DNA of 64,000 nt from Thuidium tamariscinum. Its lineage: Eukaryota; Streptophyta; Bryopsida; Hypnales; Thuidiaceae. Shown here in pieces: positions 11,735 through 22,377 of the stretch; position 1 is the first letter of the stretch, and the number at the start of each line of letters is the position of its first letter. A program made the position numbers and the translations under genes. The notes under the pieces were generated by a model. That model was not told the origin of the DNA. It saw only the letters and a list, made by a program, of their open reading frames with translations, and did no database searches. The DNA lies in assembly GCA_947034885.2 (NCBI GenBank), contig OX344753.2:26552347-26616346 (forward strand), given 5' to 3'.

Positions 11735-13250
11735 AAAAAGGAATTTTTGGAACATCTCTTGTTTTAACAGAGCATTGTTCTACATATATCTTATCAAAAG
11801 TAATACTAACACCTATCAATCCCATCATACCAAGTTCTTCTATTTTTAACAAGAAGTCCTTTGCTGGGATGTAAAGTGAATCCAACATGAACAAAAATCA
11901 GATGCTAAAAATAGCAGTAAGTCACTCTTTTCAAAACAACCAAGAACTATGTGTCTTTAGAGACCATAAAAAATCAGATGCTAAAAATAGCAGTAAAACA
12001 CTGTCTTCAAAAGCACAAGAGATCCCTGTGTCTATAGAGACTATAAGAATCTCAGTTAGTTGATGTGACATAAACTATAAGAAATATCATACATCAACCA
12101 CTAAATCACTATACAAGTTCTTTTTTTCCTTTAGGACAGTAAGGAGTTTAGAGAAAGATCAAGATTTGCTTGTTCCAAGTAATTTTAAGAGGACTAGGGC
12201 CTCACCTGCACCCATACACAAAAACGAACCATTAGTATGTTTTTAGTGCGTATGCAAGGTGTCTACAGCCCTAGGTCACTTGTCATCATTTTCACATAAA
12301 ATAACTTAAACAAGAACAAAGCATAAACACCTTAGTAAAGTCCATATTCTAAAAAACATGTTAAAATCCAAAGCAAAGAACCTGAGAGTTCGATGCAGCC
12401 TGTGTAGCAGCCATTGTTTGCCGCAGTTTCCTGTTCTCAGTCAGATTCGAGGCGCAGGAACAACTTTGCTAACGTTACCAGCAAGTAGAGAACCAAAAGG
12501 GGAACTTTACAGCAGCTAAAAGCAGAAATTGAGGTAGCCAGAATACTAATCAAGGCACATTGGAAGCTCAAGAGACTAGCAAGTTACAAGTAGCCTAAAG
12601 ATACCAGTCATTTTGATTTAAAGTCACTCCAAACAAGTGAAATTAACATCCCTTGGTGTGGTCATTACATCATGTAAAGTTGAAGTTGTCAACTGAGTAG
12701 GTTAATTATTCACCAAACAAGATACTAAGATCCATTAGCCACCAAAGTAGGTGGTTATTGAAGCAAGAAATATTGCCTTGTTGTATGAGATTTATTTCAA
12801 GTAGAACTAGTATCTGTAACTTAGTTGGAGGTTGAATACCTCCACACTAAAGGTTGTTGAGTCAAATTAGCCCTGATGTGAGATTAATCCTCAAGGCTTT
12901 GCCGTTTATGTAGTGATAAATGAGGTACCATTTTTACATTACCATGAGAGGTGAGATCACTGAGATGGCACATGGCTACAGTGGTGAATAAAATTCCCAT
13001 GCTTGGGAGAGTATGCTTTTTATTCCCATTGAGTCCTAACTTAACATCACCATTATAATGATATCTCAGGTACTATTTGGAGAATCCGTATCTTTGACAA
13101 CTTCCCTAGTTTAGAGTTGTTCAAAGTCTGCCAGGTCATAGTAAGGAACAATAGATTCTAACATATTAGCATTTGTAAACAAATGCATGTGTATTCTAGA
13201 TACAATATCAAGCCTATATTAAATCTCTTGGCTTGAATTATAAAGCTAGA
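11735..13250. other. 1.5-kb block unique to copy A
   Basis: Copy B passes almost directly from the equivalent of 11730 to the right-end array, so this block is an insertion in A or a deletion in B. Two near-identical segments, 'aaaaatcagatgctaaaaatagcagtaa' at 11894 and 11970, suggest a local duplication. On the minus strand 12270-12385 contains GTAGACACC and GTGAGGCCCTAGTCCTCTT; a related GTGAGGCCC motif occurs at 38345, so this may include a retroelement or other dispersed repeat. A GC-richer patch is present at 12385-12530. No gene is established. Confidence 0.45.
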
Positions 13251-13272
13251 AAAAGAAAAAAAGAAAAAAGAA

Positions 13273-13485
13273 AGAGGTCGCCCTTACCCGAGGTCGCCCT
13301 ACCCGTATACGCCCTAAAATGTAACACGTGGATGCCACATGGCATCCAGATGGCATTATTTTCCATGTGGTAATTTTAAAAAAGTCAAAGGTAAATTTGA
13401 CTTTTATGGACGTCGCGGAGGGTCTACTGGACGTTTCGTGACGTCGCGATGTCAGGATGTCGCGCTGTCCAACAGAACAACCCTG
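13273..13485 (-). repeat. Right subterminal region of copy A with inverted GGGCGACC motifs
   Basis: GAGGTCGCCC-type motifs, the reverse complement of the left array, occur at 13276-13320. They are followed by ACGTGGATGCCACATGGCAT and then a run rich in GACGTCGCG and GTCGCG up to the CCCTG terminus. Copy B has the same order at 59818-60107. The inverted motif arrays at the two ends fit a transposon with symmetric transposase-binding regions. Confidence 0.8.
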
Positions 13486-13593
13486 CTTTAAACTACTAAC
13501 AACTCCGAACAATTAGTGAATATAGTGATTTTTTAGGATTAGAAAGATGTTGATAAAGAATTCATTGCTTAGAAGGCACTCTTTTGAACACCC

Positions 13594-14837
13594 AAAGGCC
13601 TCAAATCTCTCCTAATGCATGAATCCGTTTTTGTGTAACATTGGCAACCTAGTAGAGATTGCCATGGCAATACTTGCACAAGAAAGAAGTCTTAATGGTA
13701 AGTTGTTTCATAGACTAGGGGGCAAAATCATTGGAAATACTAATTGGATGACAAATAGTTCATAGTGGTTGCCGTTGTTGTCTATGAGGTGTACAAAAAA
13801 AGGTCTATAGTGATATATATATATAGCAATTTCATGGCATGAAAAAAATAGAAGGAGAAAAGGGACAAATTGGGTTACAATTTGATTGCTGGATTTGTAA
13901 GCACATTTTAGTGGATCTTCTCTCCAACAAAAGCAATGCACGTCACTATTGCCACAACTTTAATTTCTTCAATCATGTCTTTACAACAACCATGGCACAC
14001 CAAAAAATTGTAGCAAAAAAAAAGTAATACAACAATAATTTTTCCTTACAAGTACTTGTTCATGTCTACCAATGTCGACGACAACTTTTATATACCCGCA
14101 CTCATCTCTCAATCAAACCAAGAAGCCAATTGCCACAAACTTCAATAGTCTATTTTGTAGTGAGGCACTACAACAAATTCCTTCACGTCAACAATGAATT
14201 TTCATAACATCCATGACAAACACCCACATACCATGTGTTGTGGTACAATCAAAGGGACCCAACTACATGGTTCTTTGCATGCCGCGTTTGAAGAAAAACG
14301 GACATGGAACAATGAGAAACAACACCCTCCACAACAATTACATATTAAGTCAATTACTACATCACGAAAGTGTGCAACTAAGTATAAACAACACGACCTT
14401 AGACAATTTCTTAGCTATAAAGTACAATGACAATATGCAAGAACAATTGCATAATGCATGTATGAACACTAAGGCTATTTGGAGAACAATTGCATATGTG
14501 AACAATAAGGCTATTTGAAGAACAATAGCCTCTCTAATACTTGGATTGTGGAATTAGCACTTGTTGAATAAGTTTACTAACTCATTATGCTCCAAAATCC
14601 CTACTATCTCCTCTTGCTCCTACAAAATAACCTACATGAAGAACTTTAAAGTAGACAACCTAGCCTATTACCACCTTTATTTTCAATCTAAATATCTTGA
14701 ACCTAATTCCAAAAGGGGCATATCACCTACTCTAATTGTGTGGGCGACCATATATGATCGTACAAAAAATTTGAGCTCAAATCTGAATGGGCAATTACAT
14801 TCCTTTGACCATTTTGAAAAAAATTTCGGACAATTTT
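13594..14837. repeat. Dispersed unit D1, left part
   Basis: This sequence is paralogous to 41216-42312 (unit D2), with substitutions and small indels along its length. At 14689-14696 it carries the single unoccupied taaatatc that is duplicated around the element 42313-43506 in D2, so it is the empty site. A 101-codon frame (14213-14518) is shared with D2, but most differences there change the amino acid, so it is not treated as a gene. The unit's own nature is unknown; its inner part resembles the left body of copies A and B. Confidence 0.7.
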
Positions 14838-14879
14838 CAATACTAGAAAATGCATGTTTTATGATTGCAAAATATGGTT

Positions 14880-15500
14880 GCAATGAGTCATAAAATCTCA
14901 AAATATGACTCATATTGTAATCACTGTACATGATGCACGATATGACTGGGTCTAGTTGTTATCAACAAGTTGTATTGGGCATGAGTCATATTTGCAGTCA
15001 TATACATTAAGGGGTATAATTATCCATAATTAGCCATTTTTTTTTGCCAATGTGGCATATATGTTGACTATCTTTGGAGGCTTGATTTTCTCTTGAGTTG
15101 CCCGGGCAGAAGGAAATAATTCTATATGGCATATGGCTCAATGTAGTCATATTTTTTTGTTGATATGGCATATGACTGCATGGAGTCATATTTTGGTTGA
15201 CATGACACATAACTTTGTGTAGTTATATTTTCTAATGATTTGAAAGGTGACTCTTGTGAGTTATATTTTTGATGTTATAGAAAATGACTTGTGGGTCATA
15301 TTTTTTGTTGATGTAAAAAATGAACCTCATGAGTTATATTTTTTGTTGATTTGAAATATGACCCAAGTGAGTCATGTTTTTTGCTATTTTCAAAAATAAC
15401 CCTTGTGAGTCGTATTTTTTGTTGATGTGAAATATGACTCATGTGAGTTATATTTTTGGATGATGTGAAATATGACTCATGTGAGTCATATTTTTGGATG
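14880..15500 (+). repeat. Left subterminal ATATGACTC array
   Basis: Repeated AAATATGACTCATGTGAG and GTCATATTTTTTGTTGAT segments recur at roughly 30-60 base intervals. Many are partly palindromic (ATGACTCATGTGAGTCAT). They mirror the array at 19690-20290 near the other end of the element. In CACTA elements such arrays bind the element-encoded accessory protein; that role is inferred here. Confidence 0.75.
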
Positions 15501-15560
15501 ATGTGATAATTCATATGCAATGCTATTAATATGTTATGATTGAATGTAGTCATGCCTCTA

Positions 15561-18500
15561 AAAATTTAGAATTACATTTATGGCTTGATTGTAAGTGTTA
15601 TTTCACAACAACTAGTCATATTTTGACTAAGATATATTAAGAAATATTACTGAAGCAAGTGATATTCTACATAAGGGAGAGTTAAATTTTTTACACTTGT
15701 ATGCATAGTTTGTAAATTGGATGATTGAGGATTAGAATCATAAACTATCATAAACTACAATCACACTTTTTATACATTCTAAATAGATATGTCTCATTGT
15801 AATTATGTGTCAACAAGACTTAGTAGCTATGTAGAAAAGTCTATTCAATTGAAAGTGAGAACGTATGATTTTTGAGATGCACAAGAATCAATCATAATAG
15901 AAAGTGAAATACAAAAAAGACTGTGTCTCTTGTCAATGACATTTATTAGTCAATGATACAAAACATATCACAATGACTCATTATAAATGTATAGTTTTGC
16001 ATGCTTATAGGATCTATTATTCCTTACAAAAATGTGAAGATGTTGCCTCTCTAGTGTTGCAAGTTGCTTTCAATAACTTCATTCAACCTTGAGTGCCTAC
16101 TCAAACAATTAAGAAGGTTAATTTTCAATGAATGAAAAATATAGCTCAACCTTTACAATTTTAAGATAATACAAAATATGTAGTAGAAGCTTAAGGTAAG
16201 AAAAATTCATTACAACTATATTTTTAAAAATTGCAAATAAACAAGAAGAAAGAATAGCAATGGTAATAGAGGGACCAATGAGCAAAAATTACCAAGTGCT
16301 AAGAGCTAACAATAAGCAAATTGTAATTGAATGCAAGAAGATGCAATAAAAGCAAGAACAAACAAGAATTAAGAGTTCAAGACTCAACAAGATATAGAAG
16401 TTGGAATACAATAAAATGCAACAAATAATAATAAGCAAAAACTAAGATGCAACAAGAAGAATTAAAGAAACTAAATGCAAGAACTAAATAAACAGTAAGA
16501 GGAAATAGGAAGCAACAAGCAACAAGTGAAAATAGGAAACAAAAAGAAACAAGAAGTTAGAAACAAGAACTACAAGGTAACAAGAGGAAACTATCAAGAA
16601 AGAACAAGAATTAAGAAGCAACAAGAAGCAAGAACTACAAGATAACAAGAGGAAACTATTAAGAAAGAACAAGGACTAAAAAGCAACAAGAAGCAAGAAC
16701 TACAAGGTAACAAAGGGAAACTATTAAGAAAGAACAAGAACTAAGAAACAACAAGAAGTAAGAACTAATTAACAACAAGGATCAAGAACTAAAAACAAAA
16801 AGAAGTAAGAGCTAAAACACAACAAGAAGCAAAATTAGTCAAATGTTCTACTTAGAAGGGGTGATTACAACTAGGGTTTCAAATCCCTAGTTTAGTGGCG
16901 GCTATAAAAAAAAGTGGAGGCTAGGGTTTTAAAACCCTAGTTTTGTGACTAGCCCTAATCATGCACATAATTGGTTCTACTCATATGACTTGACATACGC
17001 ATTAAATTGACTAAATATGGCTATATAATACAACTAAGTTAGTTTAACAACCAAATTTGATTCAAAATGGTTACAAGTTGACACTTCAACTTCACAAAAT
17101 GTGTGAAGGGAAGTTGCAAGGCCTCAAGCAACTATAATTATGGAATGAAAAAGCCATCAAAGTTGGTGTCATGTAATTGTCAATGTATTAAAGCTCATGT
17201 ACAAAGTGTGGCAAAGAAAATGTATTTGATACAAGCACTAATTAAAAACATTATTGAAGCAAAAAAAAGGATTGTGCTTTTGCATTCTTTATTTTTATAG
17301 GAACATTCAAATTCCTATCTTTTAATTGCAATACAAGCGTGCATGTGCCCAAAGTGAGCTTCAATCTTCATAGGAATAATTTTGTAGTTTCTATAGGATC
17401 TATACAAACCTTCTATAAGTGACTTGTATGACATCTCCAAATACCTTTCTAAAAAAGAAACAAATTGCAGTACATGGCATGTGTGAGAGTTTTATCTATA
17501 CCATTGAGAGAAAGTATACACAACCATGCTCTTTATTATTGAACTTTGAATCCTAATAGGATATTCAAAAGTTGTTCATTTTGCATTTTATGCAATGAAC
17601 AAGTTTTTTCTAACATTATACTATAAGTCATTTGTACATCTTAAATAAAGTTGACAAATTAGTAGAAGTTAGAAGTTTGAAATGGTTTTGGTTAATCTAG
17701 GCCTAAAGTATAGTTTTCCAAATCCAATTTCAAAAATTCAAAATTTTTATAAGCTTAAGTTGTACAACACAACATGCCCATTCTAAAATAGTAAAAATAT
17801 TTATAATAGAGTATTTTTAATAAAAATTAAAGATGGATGAGGTTTTATTTCTAGTTCATCCTTCAAGACTTCATCCAACATTTGCTTCTAGCCTATAAGC
17901 TTAAGTTAATTTTTAACTTGAAAATTGAATTCTTTATGTCACTTAAATTGAAAAGTTCTTTTCCTTAAAGTAAATGAATATTGATATTTATAATCTAAAA
18001 CTAGCACTCTTAACTATCTACTTTGATTATATTCTATCTTTCTTAATTTTTTTCAATTTTTAAAATGTCATATGTTATTAGAAACTTCTAAAAATTATCT
18101 AAGTGATCTTGAGTTTGAAGTTGAATTTTATTGAATTCTTAAAGATCTAACTTCAACTTCTAATTTCTAATATAACTATGGTTTCTAAAGTAAGAAAAAC
18201 TACAAAGTGCCAAATTTAAAGACATGCCTAAAAATCCATTTCCATGACATGCCAATACTCCAACATGTACACTATAAGTGTATCTTGAGGCTTGCCTTCA
18301 TTCATTTTTATTGCATTTTTTGTCTTTTCATATACAACATAAACAACAATTTTTAAAACAAGGTATATAAATTCTATCTATGATCTAATCTTTTTTTAAG
18401 CATATGATCTATTTCCTTATATTTTCCTTCTTGACTTTCTCCAACTTATTCTCTATATTTTTTTTTCTTCTATTTTTTGGCATATTATAGAATTGCAATC

Positions 18501-19619
18501 TTTGACTTCTATTACTAATACATACTGATTAATATATAATTATTCTAGGAATAAAACAGTTATGATGACATAAGCCTCATAAGTACTAACTAAGAATATA
18601 CTTAGGACCTTACAACTTCAATTGATTAACCGTGTGTATTATAATCAACAATCTTTGTTTAATACGTGGTCATACTTCTACAAAAGAATCAAATTAGTCT
18701 TCTAACAATGCATAATGCTTTAGATAGCAACTTGAAACGTCTACTTCTACTTCAAACACTAAAATTACTCAACACAAATTGCACTCCCCATATACTTTTA
18801 CTCCTTAGCTTCTCTTGTATGGATTTTCTCACATTCCTTTTTCTCTTCTTTAGATTAAGTTTTTTTCAAGCAATATGTTTGTTTTTTCTAAGCTCCAAAA
18901 GCTACAATCTAGTGCATCATTAGTTAAAATGCATGAGATTTAATTTTGTATTAATCACTCTAATTAGCTTTTAATTTGTATGAGCCATCACAATTAATCA
19001 ACATAATCAGTTAGCCTCATAACAAATCCCAATAGTAGGTCAAGGCAAGCCTACTTTTTGTTGTAGATTCTCAAGCTTTGTTCCACCTTGGTATTCCATA
19101 TTGTCTAAGGTAGATGTACCCATTACTAAAACATGCCCCATCAACAATAAATAGGGTACCCTATTCCAAACAAGATTGGAATGGATTTTAGTTTTTTCCT
19201 TGGAATGTGTATCCATGTACTTTTTCAAGGCTTGGACCGATAAGTTGATGACACAAAAGTGAGCATAAATGTAGGAAGTAATTAGTGGGAAAGTATTCTT
19301 GAATGATGAAAATTAGATGACTCTAGATGTTGGTTATAGGTCAAGTTCAACTTATTCGGTAATTTTATCTCTTTATTCTTCTCTAATTTCTTCCTAAGTT
19401 CTTTCAAGAAAATTATTTAATTGTCTCTTGTTGTTAACACCTTAATTGTTTTTGCTTCTCTATTGAGTTCTATGAAAATTTTGAAGGTATTCATTAAAAT
19501 ATAAACAACTGATACTCCAAAGTATTTGAGATCAATTTTATATTAGACAAATCATAGAACTAAATATAATGTTTTTTATAGTGAAAATCATGCTTTAAAC
19601 CCAAGGAATGGTCCCTAAT
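15561..19619. other. Interior of CACTA-like element, no gene
   Basis: AT-rich sequence with short broken frames only. The exceptions to plain sequence are the purine-rich tandem repeat at 16250-16830 and a pair of near-identical 'ctagggtttyaaaaccctag'-like segments at 16870-16950. No CACTA transposase or accessory-protein motif was recognised. Confidence 0.55.
16250..16830. repeat. Purine-rich tandem repeat
   Basis: A stretch almost free of C and T on this strand, built from AACAAGAAGCAAGAACTA-type segments. The clearest part (about 16550-16750) has three units of about 62 bases, each with an AACTACAAGRTAACAAG segment followed by AAACTATYAAGAAAGAACAA. The opposite strand gives a 62-codon hydrophobic frame, which is a composition artefact. 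Confidence 0.8.
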
Positions 19620-20290
19620 ACCAAAATATAAAAGCCCCATTATAGATTGCCCAACTTTTCCTTGGTCTTCATCAAAAGAAAAAAAAAAGAAATATGAATA
19701 CAAAATATGACTAATACAAAAATATAATTGAAGTAAAATTATGACTAACAGATATGATTAGGCAATAAGTACTCTTCAAACATATTTTCCACCTAAATTT
19801 TCCTTTACGTGCCGCCAAAAGAAAAAAAATGACTACCAAAAAGATGTGACTACAAAATATGACTTGAGCAAAAATATGACTAGGCACTTTCTCAACATAT
19901 GCCTAGGCTAAATTTAACTTGGACTGCCCCAAAAGAAAAAAAATTACTACCAAATAAATTTAATTGCAAAATATGATTCACAAAAAATATGATTGAAACA
20001 TATGACTAAAGTAAAAATATGACTAAGTGCTTTCCAAACATTTTTCCCACTCAAATTTTCTTTGGGCTACCCAAAACAAAATAAAATGTAATATTTATAA
20101 AGATATGACTACAAAATATGACTAGGAAAAATATAATTGTGAAATATGACTCTGCACCCACAAATGTGTTCCCTGTTGTTCCCTATGAAGTATTTGGCAT
20201 TCCCAATGGGCGCATACTATATGCTCTTGAAGTATAAGGTCAAAATATGATTGCAAGTAGTTACCAGTCATCCTCTGTTATATTTTTGCA
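19620..20290 (-). repeat. Right subterminal array of CACTA-like element
   Basis: About four units of ~110-130 bases, each with AAAATATGACTA, a GTGCTTTCCAAACAT-type segment, and a proline-codon-like CCCAAAAGAAAAAAAATG segment. Single ATATGACT motifs continue to the terminus. The motif is in the orientation opposite to the left array when read from the element ends, as expected for subterminal binding sites. Confidence 0.75.
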
Positions 20291-20321
20291 GTCATAAAAC
20301 ATCCATTTTCTAGTAGTATTT

Positions 20322-21350
20322 CAATGTTAACTATTGAAAACTTTCATTTTTTATAGAAAAAGGTAAATATTTGATTAGTTTAGGGGTCTTCAAAGACATG
20401 TATGAAACATTAGTGGAGAGTAAAGCTTGCCAATTCTACTTCATTTTCCACTTTAGTGCGCAAGCGTTGCCAATTTCACTTGATTTGAGATCTAAGAAAT
20501 TGTACTTATCCAAATGCTTTGAAAATGGTCCCCGTAGAAAGACTAAAGTATTTTCATGATTTTCACCATTGAAAATTTCAACATGCAAGTGTTGATTTGA
20601 AGTTTTTTGCAATTTTTGGTTATAGAAAGAAACTATATTACCACAATTGCAAGGTGGATTGTGCAATAAATTTGATAGCTTTTCAAGTGAAATTAAGTTT
20701 TTCAAAAGTACATTTTGAAAAAAAAAAATAGATTAATTGGAGACTCCTAGAAGCCAATGCTCTTTTTTCATAAGAAAAACACACTTGCCAAGGCTTAGGC
20801 ACTTAGGGGTTAACTATCCACCATTCAAGGACTAATACATCATCCAAGTTGCAATTAAACAAATGCACTAATTTTATTAAATAATATATGGATTTGGATG
20901 AGTTTTGTAGTTGAATTGGGGCAAAAGGAAGATGGCAAAAATAGGTAGATGGATGAGATGGATTCATAAGAGGATTTTTAGTTGCTGTAGAAGACCGCAA
21001 GTTCTTGAACTATGGAAACTCGCTGAAAGCTGCCACAGAGGCGATCTGATGTGGCTAAGAGACTGCCACATCAAATAAAAGTATTTAATTAATATTTTTA
21101 TTAAAAAAATCGATTTTATTTTTTTTTAAATTAAAAAAAACTAATTAATTTTTAATTATTATTTAATCTGACTGGTTCACACTTCACAGATTGGTGAACA
21201 GGGTTGAAACGGTCTTTTAGAGCCCTGAAAAATCTTCTTATGGCTCTACCTTAAATGATCTTCTTACAACAAGTATTTTAAATGAAAGTAGTGTTGTGGT
21301 TTTATACAAACCACAATCTAGAATAAGTTCCAAAATGGTGTAAGCGTAGA
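20322..21350. repeat. Dispersed unit D1, right part
   Basis: 20795-20964 and 21243-21350 match 43735-44005 of unit D2. The two blocks are contiguous in D2 (junction at 43894/43895) but separated here by a 278-base MITE. Two overlapping short frames (20371-20559 plus, 20436-20705 minus) have no counterpart support and are not called as genes. Confidence 0.65.
20965..21242. mobile_element. CATAAGARGATTT-family MITE inserted in D1
   Basis: The termini CATAAGAGGATTTTTAG and, reverse-complemented, CATAAGAAGATTTTTCAG define a 278-base element. D2 provides the exact empty site: gagatggatt joined directly to gctctacc. No duplication of flanking bases is visible. The interior has the GCCACATC motif seen in other copies of the family. 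It is non-coding. Confidence 0.8.
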
Positions 21351-21403
21351 TTGTAAATTGTAAGTGAGGGAAATATAGCTGCTTTTGGTTATATTAGTGC
21401 TAT

Positions 21404-21550
21404 CACTAGAAGAAAACTGTGTTAGACATCTGCGAAACGCGTGGGCTGAAATTTGTTGAGTTCCACGTTTCCAGCGCAAAAATCTGCGTGGAACTCATCA
21501 AATTTCAGCCCACACGTTTCGCAGATCTCTAACACAGTTTTCTTCTAGTG
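21404..21550. mobile_element. CACTA-type foldback MITE, 147 bp
   Basis: A near-perfect palindrome runs from CACTAGAAGAAAACTGTG to its complement CACAGTTTTCTTCTAGTG, with arms of about 65 bases and a very short loop. The 3-base duplication tat (21401-21403 and 21551-21553) fits CACTA insertion. A transcript would fold into one long hairpin. Confidence 0.9.
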
Positions 21551-21553
21551 TAT

Positions 21554-22322
21554 AATAGTTCAATACAAAGGCTTCAATGCTCATACAACATGAAGATTTG
21601 AGTCTCTAATAAGCCTTACCATTGCTTGTTGCTTAACAAGTTTGCATGTTTATAGAACATTAATAATACACTTTTAGATCCATTTTATTTTTTGACAATT
21701 ATATAGAAGGGGGAGCTTTTGACTGTGGTTGTTCATTTTGAAGTTTGCTTATAAGTTTCACTCTTCTTTCAAAACTTTGTCCCTAATGTGATCACATATT
21801 TGCCAAAATTAAAAAAACTAATTGTATGTTTCTTCCTTCTTTACACATCTCTTTGATGTCTTGTTTTTATTATACCTATTTAGCCTTCAAATTATCCACA
21901 ACCCAATTTGTGACAACTTCAAGTCTATCCATCTTATAGTTTAGGACCTTCTAATTGCAATATCCTTAGAGAATCAAGTGAGGCTATTTGAGATTGAAAG
22001 GCTAGCCTATCACTAATTCTTCTAAGCCCATTTGGGTCAAATCACACTCTAATGTACCACAAAAGGGGTCAAACACACCAAAATCTGCAATGTAGCTTCT
22101 TTCAATCTATTGTTTTCTAATGGTAATCTACTAATTTTAGATAATTTAGTCCTTTTTTATTAGAGCTTCAAGTCATGTTAAGACTAATAGTATTTTATTT
22201 ATAAAAAAAAGAAAAGTTCTTTACTAAAAATCCAATTGTACTTGAATTGTCAATGCGTCAACTTTTTAAATGGACAAAAAGGAGTCTAATTTCTAATGAA
22301 TTACAATGTGATTGAATCCAAA

Positions 22323-22377
<55 letters not shown>

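Larger units (their letters stand above)
1916..13485. mobile_element. Giant non-autonomous hAT-like element, copy A (11.6 kb)
   Basis: The left end reads CAGGGTTGTTCTATTAGACA. The right end, reverse-complemented, reads CAGGGTTGTTCTGTTGGACA. The flanks are tcttaaac (1908-1915) and ctttaaac (13486-13493), matching at 6 of 8 positions, as expected for an aged 8-bp duplication. CAGGG termini with 8-bp duplications are typical of hAT elements such as Ac. The body is collinear with copy B at 51140-60107. No BED finger, hAT catalytic core or dimerisation domain was recognised in any frame, so it is called non-autonomous. Both termini are rich in GTCGCG and GACGTC motifs. Relative to B it has extra blocks near 8110-9230 and 11735-13250. 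Confidence 0.85.
14838..20318. mobile_element. CACTA-like element, 5.5 kb, decayed
   Basis: The left end is CAATACTAGAAAATGCATG and continues TTTTATGATTGCAAAA. The right end, reverse-complemented, is TACTACTAGAAAATGGATG and continues TTTTATGACTGCAAAA. Both are one or two changes from a canonical CACTACTAGAAAA terminus. A 3-base duplication (ttt at 14835-14837 and 20319-20321) fits CACTA. Both ends carry dense ATATGACT subterminal repeats. No transposase was recognised inside, so it is non-autonomous or gutted. It splits unit D1. Confidence 0.75.

Noticed and set aside
1916..13485. Copy A or B as LTR retrotransposons
   Set aside because: Their ends are inverted, not direct, repeats and the flanking duplication is 8 bases, not 4-6; no gag-pol sequence is seen.
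14213..14518. 101-codon frame with a paralogue at 41689-42051
   Set aside because: Most differences between the two copies change the amino acid and the frame ends differ, which argues against selection for a protein.
16484..16672. 62-codon hydrophobic minus-strand frame that looks like membrane segments
   Set aside because: It is the complement of a purine-rich tandem repeat; the Leu/Ser-rich peptide follows from composition.
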